A DNA stretch of 64,000 nt from Echiichthys vipera (lineage: Eukaryota; Chordata; Actinopteri; Perciformes; Trachinidae). Position 1 is the stretch's first letter; every line of letters starts with the position of its first letter. Positions 1 to 10,299 of this stretch are shown here, piece after piece. The notes beneath the pieces were generated by a model. That model saw only the letters and a program-made list of their open reading frames with translations, was not told the origin of the DNA and made no database searches. The stretch covers positions 31,103,750-31,167,749 of the forward strand of contig OY829653.1 of assembly GCA_963691815.1 (NCBI GenBank), read 5' to 3'. The position numbers were made by a program, and so were the translations under genes.

Positions 1-455
1 AGGAAGTGTAGAGGCCACAGCTTTGAATGACTTCAGCACATCTGCACCCACAGGACATCACTAGTTTCTCACACTGCTCTGGTTTGATCTTGGTCCATTC
101 TGACTCAGTCTCTTCCACAGTTCACTAACTGGAGTGGGTTTCTTACACATTACTTTGTCACCAAGGATTTTCCAGAGATTCTCTATGGGGTTTAGATCTG
201 GACTCTGATCTGGCCATTTCCATGTTTCAATATTCTCAGCTTCAGTGAACTTTTTCACCTGTTTTGGACGTGTGACAGGGGACATTGTCATGTATAAAAA
301 TTGCAGCTGATTGGGAGACAGTTGCAGTGAAGGTATTGCATGTTGCTGAAGGAGGTTCACATAAACATTTGCATTCACCCTGCCATGTAGCTGTACAAGA
401 GGCCCAACTCCTGCTGCAGAAAACATCCCCCAAACCATGACATGACATTGGTAAA
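1..455 (-). pseudogene. Tc1/mariner transposase C-terminal relic
   Basis: The minus-strand translation has Tc1 hallmarks: GVGPLVQLHGRVNANVY, then in another frame HDNVPCHTSK, which carries the second catalytic Asp, then back in the first frame WPDQSPDLNPIENLW with the final catalytic Glu. At least one frameshift separates them near 290. The copy runs off the window's left edge. It is inactive. Confidence 0.85.
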
Positions 456-561
456 GTTTAATTTATTTGGGTCAGATGGAAACATTATTCTTGACGATGG
501 ACTGGGAACGACTGAACCCACAGTGTGTAAAGAAGTCAGTTAAATTTGAAGGAGGAAGTGT

Positions 562-771
562 CAGATTCCAGATCTAAACCCCATAGAGAATCTCTGGAAA
601 AGCCTTGGCAACAAAGTAATGTGTAAAAAACCCACTCCAGTTAGTGAACTGTGGAAGAGACTGAGTCAGAATGGACGCAGATCAAACCAGAGCAGTGTGA
701 GAAACTATTGATGTCCTGTGGGTGCAGCTGTGCTGAAGTCATTCAAAGCTGTGGCCTCTACACTTCCTGTT
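562..771 (+). pseudogene. second Tc1 transposase relic, inverted relative to the first
   Basis: This is a near-complementary copy of 1-208, including the DLNPIENLWK block read on +. With the first copy it forms an inverted repeat with about 207-bp arms and a 350-bp centre. It ends in the same outer sequence (gtggcctctacacttcct). Confidence 0.8.
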
Positions 772-903
772 CATTTTTGAATCCTAGAGAAGAAAACATT
801 GTGGAAATCTTCTCTTCTGACACAGTGGTTACTGTTCTCTCATTTTCAGGCTAGTACAGCAGTGGTATTGACTGGTGATATTCTATCAAATTCTCGACAA
901 TAA

Positions 904-907
904 TAAT

Positions 908-957
<50 letters not shown>

Positions 958-993
958 ATATCTATAGATCTATAGATCTATCTATCTATAGAT
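904..993. repeat. (AT)n followed by (ATCT)-type microsatellite
   Basis: About 44 bp of alternating AT is followed by an atagatctat-type compound repeat. It lies upstream of the first visible grhl2 exon. Confidence 0.95.
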
Positions 994-1277
994 GTTGCAC
1001 CTTACAGTTGCTCATGGAGGAATTGTTGGGTCTCTGTAAATAATGAATAGGTCATAGTGTGGTCTAGACCTACTCTTTTGAGTCCAAGAGAATTGGATAC
1101 AGCGTTTGAGGTGGAGCCCCGTTTATTGATTTACCGATACCTAAAAATACACGGATGACCAGCACTGCTTCTGTGTTGGTTGGCCCTGGAGACGTTTAAA
1201 GCAGGGATCCCATAGTTTTCCCTTTTTTGAATAATGATGCTGCTGATGATGATGATGAATGTGCGTGTGTCTCTCAG

Positions 1278-1369
1278 AAGTGTTCTGGTGAAAAGGATGT
1301 CATGTGTTGTTGAGGAAGACGTCTGTCCACCTCAGCCCAAGAAGTCCAAAGTGGAACTGGAAAAGAAAG
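1278..1369 (+). CDS. grhl2: grhl2-like exon (fourth from last)
   Basis: The acceptor is ctctcag before 1278 and the donor is gtttgt at 1370. The first base completes a codon from the previous exon and the last base starts the next codon. The translation is a charged linker (PKKSKVELEKK). This linker is poorly conserved, so the exon is supported mainly by its splice sites and by the phase match to the next exon. Confidence 0.75.
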
Positions 1370-4300
1370 GTTTGTAAATGTTACTTTTCTCTCATTCCAA
1401 ATATTGGTTTTTAATTGACTGAATCATTTTTTTTATGCCTTGTCTATTCCATGTTTCATCAGTTCTGCTGTATGTGAGGAAGGAGTGTGATGAAGTCTTT
1501 GATGCGTTAATGCTGCACACCCCAACCCTTAGAGCATTGATGGAGGCAGTGAGTATTAATGAAGTATTGTTTGGGCATCCAATTCAATTCAATTCAATTT
1601 TATTTATAGTGTCGAATCATAACAAAAGTTATCTCAGGACACTTTACAGAGTAGGTAAAGACCACACTCAATGACTTATTTATGATTTACATAGACCCAA
1701 CAATTCCTCTGTAGAGTACGGTGGCAACGAAAACCTTCCCTATAACAGGCAGGAACGTCAGACAGACCCAGCTCTGTGGAGGACGGCCATCTGTCTTGAC
1801 TGGTTGGGGAGGAAGAAAAGGAGAGAGAAAGAGAGAAAAGACACACAGATGGACAGAGAGAGACAGACAGACACACTTCCAGAGATGCAAGCAAAGCCTA
1901 ACAGTAACTATAATATTTATAGTAATGTGAATATAACCTATATGTTAAGGCAGTTAATACAACAGAATAGTAGAAACAAGCACAGCTAAGGTGACAGAAT
2001 ATGAAAATGATAATAATTATGGTGGCAAACATGATCAATGATGAGTATTGGCAATAGCAGCTACAAATTTTATAGTTTATTAAACTAGTGATAGTATATA
2101 TGAGTAACAGTGACAATAGCAGCAGGAAGCGTCATGTAGGACCACTGCAGCAAGCACCACCACGATCAGCAGAGACCTGCGAGACGACAAAGGACAAACA
2201 GCTCCGGGGAAGAAGCTGAATCAGTAACATGCATTGATGGGACATGAATGATTCAGACAGAGAGGAGAGAAGCTCAGAGTATCAGGAAAAGTATTATCCC
2301 CCGGCAGACTAGGCCTATAGCAGCATAATTAAACAGAATAAAGTCTCATCGTAAGCCCTAGCTGTAAGCTTTATCAAAAAGGAAAGTTTTAAGTTTACTT
2401 TTAAATAAGGGGACAGTGTCTGCCTCCCGAATAAAATTTGGGAGTTTGTTCCACAGGAGAGGAGCTTGGTAGCTGAAGGCTCTGCCTCCCATTCTACTTT
2501 TGGAGACTCTAGGAACGCCGAGTAGCCCTGCATTCTCAGAGCGCAGAGATCTAGTTGGGTGATACGGTACTATGAGCTCTTTAAGATACGACGGAGCCTG
2601 ACCAATAAGAGCTTTGTACGTAAGGAGAAGGATTTTAAATTCTATTCTAGATTTTACAGGTAGCCAGTGCAGAGAAGCTAATACAGGAGAAATATGTTCT
2701 CTTCTATTTGTTTTAGTTAGTACACGAGCTGCAGCATTTTGGACCAACTGGAGACTCTTAACAGACTTATTGGAGCAGCCTGATAATAAGTAATTGCAAT
2801 AGTCCAGCCTAGAAGTAACAAATGCATGAACAAGTTTCTCTGCATCTTTCTGAGACACAATGTTCCTAATTTTTGCAATATTACGAAGGTGAAAATATGC
2901 AGTCCTTGTTGTTAGTTTTATGTGAGAATCGAAGGACATATCCTGATCAAAAATAACACCCAGATTCCTTACTGTGTTGCTGGAGGACAACACAACATCA
3001 TCCAGCGTAACAATGTCTTTAGCTTTTGAGTTTCGGAGGCCTTTGGGGCCAAGTACAATAACTTCAGTTTTTTCTGAGTTTAACATCAGGAAATTGCAGG
3101 TCATCCAGCTTTTTATTTCCTTAATGCACATTTGAAGTTTATCTAACTGATGGGTTTCTTCTAGTTTGATCGACAAATATAATTGTGTATCATCAGCATA
3201 ACAATGAAAATTTATGGAGTGCTTCCTTATAATATTTCCTAAGGGAAGCATATATAAGGTGAAAAGAATCGGTCCAAGGACAGAACCCTGTGGGACTCCG
3301 TGACTAACTTTAGTGTGCATGGAGGATTTGTCATTAACATGTACAAACTGAGATCTATCTGATAAATATGACTTAAACCAGCTCAGTGCGGTTCCTTTAA
3401 TGCCAATTAGATGCTCCAGTCTCTGTAGCAGGATGTGATGGTCAATAGTGTCGAAGGCAGCACTAAGATCTAGTAAGACAAGTACAGAGACAAGTCCTTT
3501 GTCTGAAGCTATTAGAAGGTCGTTAGTAATTTTCACCAGTGCTGTCTCAGTGCTATGATTTGCTCTAAATCCTGACTGGAAATCCTCAAATAACTCATTA
3601 TTACGTAAAAAGTCACACAGCTGATTGGCAACTAATTTCTCGAGGATCTTAGAGAGAAAAGGAAGGTTAGATATAGGTCTATAGTTGGCTAGTACCTCAG
3701 GATCAAGACTGGGCTTTTTAAGGAGAGGTTTAATTACAGCTACTTTAAAAGACTGTGGTACATAACCTGCTGATAAAGACATGTTAATCATATCTAATAC
3801 AGGAGTGCTAATTAAAGGTAACACTTCTTTAAGTAACCTAGTTGGAATAGAGTCTAGGAGACAAGTAGAGGGCTTTGATGCTGAAATAGTAGAGGTTAAT
3901 TTGTTAAGGTCGACTGTAGAAAAGCAGTCCAAGAATATATCAGGTCGTACAGTTTGTAAGGTTCCTGGGTTTGATGAAAAAACAGTGCCAAGCGAGTTGA
4001 TTTTGTCTCTAATAGTTATAATTTTGTCATTAAAGAAGGTCATGTAGTCGTTACTACTGAGGGTTATAGGAATACATGGCTCAATAGAGCTGTGGCTCTC
4101 TGTCAGCCTGGCTACAGTGCTGAAAAGAAATCTAGGATTGTTCTTATTCTCCTCTATTAAAGATGAGTAATATGCTGCCCTGGCATTACGGAGGGCCTTC
4201 CTATAGGTTTTAAGACTTTCTTGCCAAACTAAGTGAGATTCCTCCAGTTTAGTGGAGCGCCATTTACTTTCCAACTTCCGCAATATTTGTTTTAATTCAC

Positions 4301-6170
4301 AGGTTTGTGAGTTATACCACGGAGCTAACTTCCTCTGTTTTATTATCTTCTTTTTTAAAGGAGCAACAGAGTCGAGTGTTGTTCTTAGAGAGCCTGCAAC
4401 ACTTTCAACAAGGTGATCAATTTCAGAGAAACTAACGTTAGTGCAGGAGTCTTGAATATTAGGATGAGGCATTAAAGTAAATGCAGATGGAATCGCATCA
4501 GATAAACATCTAGTGTAGAAACTTTTACCCAGAGGTGAGTAGTCCTGTAATATGAATTCAAAAGTTATTAAAAAATGGTCTGATAAAATAGGATTCTGTG
4601 GAAAGAATATTGAGTCATTGATTTCCACACCATAAACCAAAACAAGGTCGAGGGTGTGATTAAAACAGTGAGTAGGTTTATGTACACTCTGACTAAAACC
4701 AATGGAATCTAATAGAGAGATAAACGCGATACTGAGACTAGGCTCTGTTTTCTTCACTGTGTTTCACAGATTTCAGAGAAATATGCAGTGCCTGTTGACA
4801 AGATGGCCAAAGTTTACCAAAAAAGCAAAAAAGGGTGAGTGGGTCAAACTATTGAAACAAGACTCAGGGTCTACTCACACTTACCATTCGTACCGAGCCC
4901 AAGCATAGCTAAAGTCGAGTTTGTTTAACCAGTATGAGTGCAACTGTACTGTGCGATGCGTCGCTTTGTTTCCAAATCTTTCCGTAGACCTCAGAGTTTT
5001 TGTGCGTCTTGTCCGACTGTTTTTTAATATTTTCATCGACCAAATCTGCAGTAAACACTCCACCTCCGCATCACACCAACGTGAACCTTTCGCCGCCATT
5101 GTTTTAAATGTCCGTGCATGGTCCCTCCTTCTTTTTTCTATGTCCCAACAGGCGCACATAAAATTATGTCAGAACCGGCGTAGGCCTCTTGCCCGTGCTC
5201 GTACACGTGCGCACGCTCGTACATGTGCAAACGTGCTTTACAAAAGCCCACCTCTCCCAAACGGGCCGTGGACCGCAAGCGCACTGCTCCTAGGCGCGGT
5301 GCGGCACTACAAGCAGTAAGTCAGTTGAGACCAAGCCCCCATCACAGCGACTTCCTGGTTGATCCAATAAGGAATCATAACTGAGCAGTTTCTCATTGAC
5401 CCCCATGTTAAACAGGCTGTTTTTCACAGCATAATTAAACCTATTTAAGGCCTGGGACAATAAACATTCTAGTCTTTTGTACCAGGCTTGTTTTTTTTTT
5501 ATTGGAGGTTAAAGTTTATGAAGAATTAGGGGCGTGGTCTCTTGAGTGACAGCTAGCCTCTGGCCCTCACTTCTCCTCCACGTCAGCCAGATGGACGTAT
5601 CTCCCTCCCCCCAACGTCACATACATGCCCTTTTTTGGTGAGAGGAAATGAGGCGGAGTCAAAGTCTGACAAGATGGAGACTCCCGTAGGTGAGGATGAT
5701 TGGATCAAGTTTAGAGAACGGACCCCGACAGAGAGGCTATGGTTTAGACTGATGGGAAAGTCAATAATTTTGCAGGTATGTGGTCATAAACCAAAGTAGA
5801 TGAAGGGTATCATTATTATTATTATTGTTATTATTATTATTTTTATTATTATTTTTTTTATTATTATTATTATATATTTTTTTCAGTTCATCTTGTGGCA
5901 GACATGAAGGTCTGAAACAAAATGTATGGAAATCCACCCAACAGTTGTTGAGTTCCCTAAAAAAAAAAATACAGCTCGCGGCATGCTCGCGGCTAGCATG
6001 GCTAAAATAACATGCAGATGAACACATAGAAGCTAATGTGTCTTGTCTTCCTCAGGGTCCTGGTGAACATGGACGACAACATCATCCAGCACTACTCCAA
6101 TGAGGACACCTTCATCCTGGCTATAGAGAGCTCAGCAGAATCCTCACGTGTCACTCTGTCAGAAATCTGA
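1278..6170 (+). CDS. grhl2: grainyhead-like transcription factor, last four coding exons (grhl2-like, 5' part outside window)
   Basis: Four exons join in one frame: 1278-1369, 1463-1548, 4770-4834 and 6056-6170, ending at TGA 6168-6170. All introns are GT-AG. They encode about 117 residues of the C-terminal dimerisation region of the grainyhead/CP2 family. Visible landmarks are LLYVRKECDEVFDALML, ISEKYAVPVDK and NMDDNIIQHYSNEDTF, ending in VTLSEI. The family consists of nuclear DNA-binding regulators of epithelial differentiation; the CP2 DNA-binding domain lies upstream, outside the window. The paralogue call rests on the NEDTFIL stretch, which I recall as closer to GRHL2 than GRHL1 or GRHL3, and on the tail-to-tail neighbour ncald, as in mammals. 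The fish a/b duplicate cannot be resolved. The intron before the third exon carries a large antisense L2 element. The family assignment is firm and the paralogue is likely. Confidence 0.88.
1463..1548 (+). CDS. grhl2: grhl2-like exon (third from last)
   Basis: The acceptor is tttcatcag and the donor is gtgagt at 1549. The exon begins with two bases that complete a valine, then encodes 28 residues, LLYVRKECDEVFDALML through ALMEA, a strongly conserved grainyhead C-terminal block. It ends in phase 0. Confidence 0.9.
1581..4740 (-). mobile_element. L2-type LINE (CR1/L2 group), 5'-truncated, antisense in grhl2 intron
   Basis: The 3' end is the (AATTC)n tail at 1581-1600. About 760 bp of 3' UTR follow, then the reverse-transcriptase frame. 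Seven other segments in this window carry the same 3' end. The 5' end stops inside the endonuclease domain at about 4740, next to the grhl2 polypyrimidine tract. I assign L2 rather than Rex1, because motif A reads LSAAFDTIDH and not the SSAFNT form I recall for Rex1. No clear target-site duplication is seen. Confidence 0.85.
2358..4757 (-). CDS. L2 LINE polyprotein remnant: endonuclease C-terminus plus reverse transcriptase
   Basis: This is an uninterrupted 799-codon frame with no real start: the first codon is GTG inside the grhl2 intron, and the first few codons are host sequence read antisense. The endonuclease tail SDHFLITFEF lies near residue 60. RT motifs follow: NYRPISNLPF (about 355), motif A LLDLSAAFDTIDHH (about 436), motif B GVPQGSVLGPILF, and motif C YADDTQLYL (about 517) with both catalytic aspartates. 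A conserved C-terminal region of the L2 clade (VQNAAARVLTKTNR, LHWLPVKSRIEFK) and a TAG at 2360-2358 complete it. The absence of stop codons suggests a young insertion, although the copy cannot be autonomous without its 5' end. Confidence 0.88.
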   Translation of the reverse strand: MKKTEPSLSIAFISLLDSIGFSQSVHKPTHCFNHTLDLVLVYGVEINDSIFFPQNPILSDHFLITFEFILQDYSPLGKSFYTRCLSDAIPSAFTLMPHPNIQDSCTNVSFSEIDHLVESVAGSLRTTLDSVAPLKKKIIKQRKLAPWYNSQTCELKQILRKLESKWRSTKLEESHLVWQESLKTYRKALRNARAAYYSSLIEENKNNPRFLFSTVARLTESHSSIEPCIPITLSSNDYMTFFNDKIITIRDKINSLGTVFSSNPGTLQTVRPDIFLDCFSTVDLNKLTSTISASKPSTCLLDSIPTRLLKEVLPLISTPVLDMINMSLSAGYVPQSFKVAVIKPLLKKPSLDPEVLANYRPISNLPFLSKILEKLVANQLCDFLRNNELFEDFQSGFRANHSTETALVKITNDLLIASDKGLVSVLVLLDLSAAFDTIDHHILLQRLEHLIGIKGTALSWFKSYLSDRSQFVHVNDKSSMHTKVSHGVPQGSVLGPILFTLYMLPLGNIIRKHSINFHCYADDTQLYLSIKLEETHQLDKLQMCIKEIKSWMTCNFLMLNSEKTEVIVLGPKGLRNSKAKDIVTLDDVVLSSSNTVRNLGVIFDQDMSFDSHIKLTTRTAYFHLRNIAKIRNIVSQKDAEKLVHAFVTSRLDYCNYLLSGCSNKSVKSLQLVQNAAARVLTKTNRREHISPVLASLHWLPVKSRIEFKILLLTYKALIGQAPSYLKELIVPYHPTRSLRSENAGLLGVPRVSKSRMGGRAFSYQAPLLWNKLPNFIREADTVPLFKSKLKTFLFDKAYS
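4770..4834 (+). CDS. grhl2: grhl2-like exon (penultimate)
   Basis: The acceptor is gtttcacag and the donor is gtgagt at 4835. The exon encodes ISEKYAVPVDKMAKVYQKSK plus two bases of the following glycine codon. Its acceptor lies about 25-30 bp from the 5'-truncated end of an antisense L2 element. Confidence 0.9.
4868..5320. mobile_element. long-TIR nonautonomous DNA element, right end degraded
   Basis: It shares about 300 bp with 36240-36560, including the CGATGCGTCGCTTTGTTTCC block and a run of GTGCTCGTACACGTGCGCAC. Its left end (ctcacacttaccattcgtaccg) resembles the reverse complement of the right end of the 36091 copy. It lies in the last grhl2 intron. Confidence 0.65.
5330..5990 (+). repeat. 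last grhl2 intron: low-copy repeat fragments and (ATT)n tract
   Basis: An (ATT)n microsatellite spans 5810-5875. At about 5890-5955, GACATGAAGGTCTGAAACAA with the following GGAAATCCACCCAACAGTTG is a diverged copy of the repeat seen at 44287. The remainder is unidentified. Confidence 0.5.
6056..6170 (+). CDS. grhl2: grhl2-like terminal coding exon
   Basis: The acceptor is cttcctcag. The first base completes glycine, followed by VLVNMDDNIIQHYSNEDTF and a C-terminus VTLSEI, with TGA at 6168-6170. This is the most diagnostic segment for the grainyhead family. Confidence 0.92.
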
Positions 6171-7250
6171 ACGTTGTTTTCCACAGCGCTGTAGTCACCA
6201 GTCATCATTTCGTCAGGCAGTGGGGATCACAGGTGACCACAAGTTTAGCCAAGCAGTGCAGGAATTGGGAACATGCTAGCAGTATTAGATGATGTTACTT
6301 CGGTCATCGGCTAAATTCCATACCCTGGGCCAAATCCACCTCGGCTGCTGCAGGACCTGTTTACTACACAGCCTGCTGTAGGAGGATTTCTTGCATTAGG
6401 AACACAGGCTTAACTTTGAAAACTTATGGAAGTGCCCAGGTTTGTGACTTAGAGGGGAACATATTTGATGTTTCCTGGCTGACTACCTGTGCAAGTCTTC
6501 ACAAAGTGATAGGAATGAACGTCTTAATACTTGGTGCACCAGAAGAGAGGTTTTTGTCCCGGTCACCACAAAGCATCCAGCCAGTTACTGTGGTTTGAAA
6601 GGAGGAGGACAACACAGTATACAGTAGTTTTATTGGATTAACAACAGGGGCTGCTGTTTGCTTCCTCTCTTCCTTCTGCCATCCTCCCTGTTAACTTCTT
6701 CAAAGCAAGTCTGTGCAACATCTTCAGCTGGCACTCAGCACTCGGAGATAACGGCTAATATTTTTGTGCGTACATAATTATTTTTCGATGCGTATCACGT
6801 ATCTTTTGCGGTTGTCCACCTTTTTTATTCAGCGTGATATTGTTACTGCATACTTAATGCTTCCAGTCGGTGCCAGTGAAATAACAGTTATCTCAGACTC
6901 TGATTGTATGCTTGTGTCTCAGGGTCTATAATTGCATGAGGCACCATTGAACAAGACAGTAAGTCTCCAGGATGCTGTTAAACTGTTTTGCTTCCTCTGA
7001 GCATGTGTTTATTGCTTTGCCTGTCACTGTAGAGACTGTGCTCATTAGTATTTATGACATTAGTTGGGGTTTACACAATCCATTTCTGAGGCTGCACTGC
7101 AAACCATCAGAGCTCAACAGTCTAATCACTCTGTTCTTACTCACTGCCTGTCAACAGCTGATACACTGACAGCTTCAGTATCTTTCATTTGCTTCATGCA
7201 CCATAATGTACAGTCTTTTAAATGTGCCAATAAATATAGTTTTATATGTA
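6171..7250 (+). other. grhl2: probable grhl2 3' UTR
   Basis: The sequence after the stop codon is A/T-rich, and I see no repeat in it. AATAAA occurs at 7229-7234, the first good polyadenylation signal in a plausible context, and a T/GT-rich stretch follows. The 3' end is inferred. Further AATAAA-like sites near 7360 leave room for a longer transcript. Confidence 0.4.
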
Positions 7251-7521
7251 CTCAAGTCTTGCTTTATAGCTTTATAAGTTGTAATGGCTTTATTAAGGTT
7301 GATCAACATTTACTAATGCGTTATAGATCAGTTTTAAGCTATTTGGAAGTACACTATTCATAAATAAATCATAAATATCGAAAATCCCTGAGTTTAATAT
7401 GTTAAAAAAAAGATACAATAATTTTGAACCTGATTTTATCCAGTGTCCACATTTCATATTTAATTTAATAATTCATCATTTGCATATTTAAACATAAAAG
7501 TTCAGAAAAATACAAAATAAT

Positions 7522-7625
7522 GGGGGTGACACAGCAAAGGGCCACAGGTCGGAGCCGCTGCCTCGAGCACCTTCAGCCTCTTTACGTGGGGCAACTGCTC
7601 TAACCACTGTGCCACCGGCCGCCCC
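7522..7625 (-). mobile_element. SINE fragment, same family as 47785
   Basis: The minus strand reads GGCGGCCGGTGGCACAGTGG, TTAGAGCAGTTGCCCC and GACCTGTGGCCCTTTGCTG, the head and middle of the 47785 SINE. The 3' end is missing. Confidence 0.7.
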
Positions 7626-8234
7626 ACAAGTTTTGCATGTTATAATAAGTCTATAAGATAGACTCCCACTCCTGCAACATGATGGAGTCTGTACAAATAC
7701 AATCCTGTTCACATGTTAGTTTGATAATGTTAACATTAACTACATCTATATAAAATGTGTAATACATTATTATATTATACAACTATATTAGCTATATTTG
7801 AAACGCTGCCCAACTTGAAAGACAACAACATAGACATGACACATGAACATAATTCTAAATAAACATAGAAACCTGCCAGTATGTAAATGCATATTTTTTA
7901 GGTCTGTGTTCCATTTTGGAAAAACCTGTATCAGTTACACATATTATTGCCCATCCACTGAAGAGCATCACTTCAGATAGGTACTATATCCTTTCTCGAA
8001 ATTTTTGTTTTAGGAAAAATAGCAAAATATCGTCAGCAAAGCTGATATCGGAAGTATCTTAAGCTTTCCTCTCGCATGGTCAGTATATTGTATATATTGT
8101 AAACAAGCATTGGATCCAGTGGCTTATGGGTAATGATGACACGGTGTGCCAGAAGCTGTAATATGCTGCAGCTCTTGACATGTCACCTCGCCTGCTTTTG
8201 GCTGACTCACTGCTTGAGGGAGGGCAGTACGGTG

Positions 8235-8506
8235 ACCCTGAGAGCTCACAGCTCTGCAACTTAAGAAAACACAAGCAAATTAAGAAAATATCTTCATCAA
8301 TTTGACAACGTGCAGCTTTAAGAAAACACGCTAAAATGGCGACATTACATTTTCACATCAGGAAAAAGGATTGCAAACACACAGCAACATGTTCTCTAAA
8401 TGCTGCGCATGTGTTGTCAAATTGATGAAGATGTTTTATTAATTTGCCTGTGTTTTGTCTGTTTGCATGCGTTTTCTTAAGTTGCTGTGCTGTGAACTCT
8501 CAGGGT
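8235..8506. mobile_element. MITE with inverted ends of about 75 bp
   Basis: The left end ACCCTGAGAGCTCACAGC, then GCAACTTAAGAAAAC and CTTCATCAATTTGACAAC, is mirrored at the right end. There is no coding capacity and no clear target-site duplication. Confidence 0.7.
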
Positions 8507-9390
8507 ATGAATACACAATTATAGTTCTTACTTTACAACACTTACAACCTCATTTCTTTCACCGTGTCCTGCAGCAAGCGTCCTGAGCGAGAGTCAGCGT
8601 CAAAAAGTGAGAGAGAGAGAAAGTGATACCCTTTGAAAAGCTTACTATCATTAATCTGCAAGTTAGGAACTACCTCTAGCCTTAAAGATGTTTTGTGAAT
8701 ATGGCCGGGATCTATAAAGCTTTATCAAATGATTCATTAACGCTTAATAAAACCATAAGTTACAACTAGAAACCCTTAGTTTATCTGTAAGTGGGTGCTC
8801 AGAAATAATAAGTGACATTTTACTGAATGATACGGTTGTCACCACCAGAAGAAAAAAGTATGGAAGATACACAAAGACATTTGAGCTATATCAATTTTCA
8901 GCTTTCCATTTCACCTTGTTGCTCTCAGAACACTTTCGACAGACTGAGGCTGTGTGCCAGGTCACACTGATCTCATTTCAGCCAGATGAGTAGAAACAGC
9001 TGGAGACACTGCTTTGACCCACACTGAAACATCTCATGCAGTGGTGGATGGATGCCATGACCCTTTGAAGATAGTCATGGTCCCCAGGGGATGGATCTGA
9101 CTGACTTTGGTAGTCCCCTACATAGTTCACTTTCAGTTCATTCACTCGCAAATACTGTCTACTTACACATATACACTGGAGATCCAAATTAGAGAACAAA
9201 TCATAAATACTTGATTTATTCTGAAATACTGTTATTTATGATTTCTGATAAAGATACTTTTTTTTGGCACAGTACAGTACAGCTGCGGGCCGAAAGGAAA
9301 TTGGGGGGGGGGGGCAACTTCACCATCAGTGGTACCGTGTGTCTCAGTGTATCACAGCTGTTATTACCACTACTCATCATTGATCATATT

Positions 9391-9638
9391 TAATTCACTT
9401 CAATTTTATTTATAGTGCCAAATCATAACAAAAGTTATCTCAGGACACTTTACAGAGTAGGTAAAGACCACACTCTATGACTAAGAGAGAAAAGACAGAC
9501 AGATGGACAGAGAGAGACACAAAGAGAGAGACAGACAAACTTCCAGTAACTATAATAATATCTATAGTAATGTGAATGTGACTTATATGTTATGGCAGTT
9601 AATACAGCAGAATAGTAGAAACAAGCACAGCTAAGGTG
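9391..9638 (-). mobile_element. L2 LINE 3'-UTR fragment, left arm of fold-back
   Basis: It has the same 3' terminus as the 1581 copy (caattttatttatagtgccaaatc), followed by internally deleted 3' UTR. It joins directly to an oppositely oriented copy. Confidence 0.8.
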
Positions 9639-9998
9639 TTTACCATCATAATTGTTATTATCATTTTAATATTCTGTCACCTTGGCTGTACTTACTGGAA
9701 GTGTGTCTCTGTCTCTCTCTGTCCATCTATCCGTCTTCTCTCTCTTTCTCTCTTCTTTTCTTCCTCCCCAACCGGTGCAGACAGATGTCCGTCCTCCACA
9801 GAACTGGGTCTGTCTCACGTTCCTGCCTGTTATAGGGAAGGTTTTCGTTGCCACCGTACTCTACAGAGGAATTGTTGGGTCTATGTAAATCATAAATAAG
9901 TCATAGAGTGTGGTCTATACCTAGTTTGTAAAGTGTCCTGAGATAACTTTTGTTATGATTTGGCACTATGAATAAAATTGAAGTGAATTGAATTGAAC
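9639..9998 (+). mobile_element. L2 LINE 3'-UTR fragment, right arm of fold-back
   Basis: This is L2 3' UTR in the opposite orientation, ending in (TTGAA)n at 9980-9998. The two arms keep different internal parts of the UTR, so this is not a simple mirror duplication. Confidence 0.8.
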
Positions 9999-10098
9999 AT
10001 GCAGCAAAGGGCACCGTGTCAGTGTCAAACTGAGGCAGCTACAGAAAGGACTTGGTACATGGGAGGCTCGCTCTACCAGGTGAGTTATCACGTACCAA
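9999..10098 (-). mobile_element. tRNA-derived SINE fragment (ACTCACCTGGTAGAGCG type)
   Basis: The minus strand has A-box-like ACTCACCTGGTAGAGCG, then CATGTACCAAG and CCCTTTGCTGCATG. The 3' motif is shared with the 47785 SINE although the head differs. It directly abuts the L2 tail at 9998. Confidence 0.6.
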
Positions 10099-10157
10099 AA
10101 AAAACAAGTTTCAAGGTTATTATTCTCCTTTGCACAACAATGCAGCTGTCATTGGTC

Positions 10158-10290
10158 CTAATCTAAACCCCCATAGAGAATCTCTGGAAAATCCTTGGTG
10201 ACAAAGTAATGCGTAAGAAACCCACTCCAGTTAGTGAACTGTGGAAGAGGCTGAGTCAGAATGGACAAAGATCAAACCAGAGCAGTGTGA
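10158..10290 (+). pseudogene. Tc1 transposase C-terminal fragment
   Basis: About 130 bp match the 562-700 segment almost base for base (the block encoding NPIENLWKILGDKVM). This is a relic only. Confidence 0.75.
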
Positions 10291-10299
10291 GTTGTATAT

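Noticed and set aside
1435..1674. A single 79-codon ORF including the grhl2 exon
   Set aside because: The frame runs from intron through the real exon (1463-1548), past its donor and into the L2 tail; the exon model explains it better.
9391..9998. Fold-back region as a TIR DNA transposon
   Set aside because: Both ends are the L2 3' terminus with its (TTGAA)n tail, shared with single copies elsewhere in the window.
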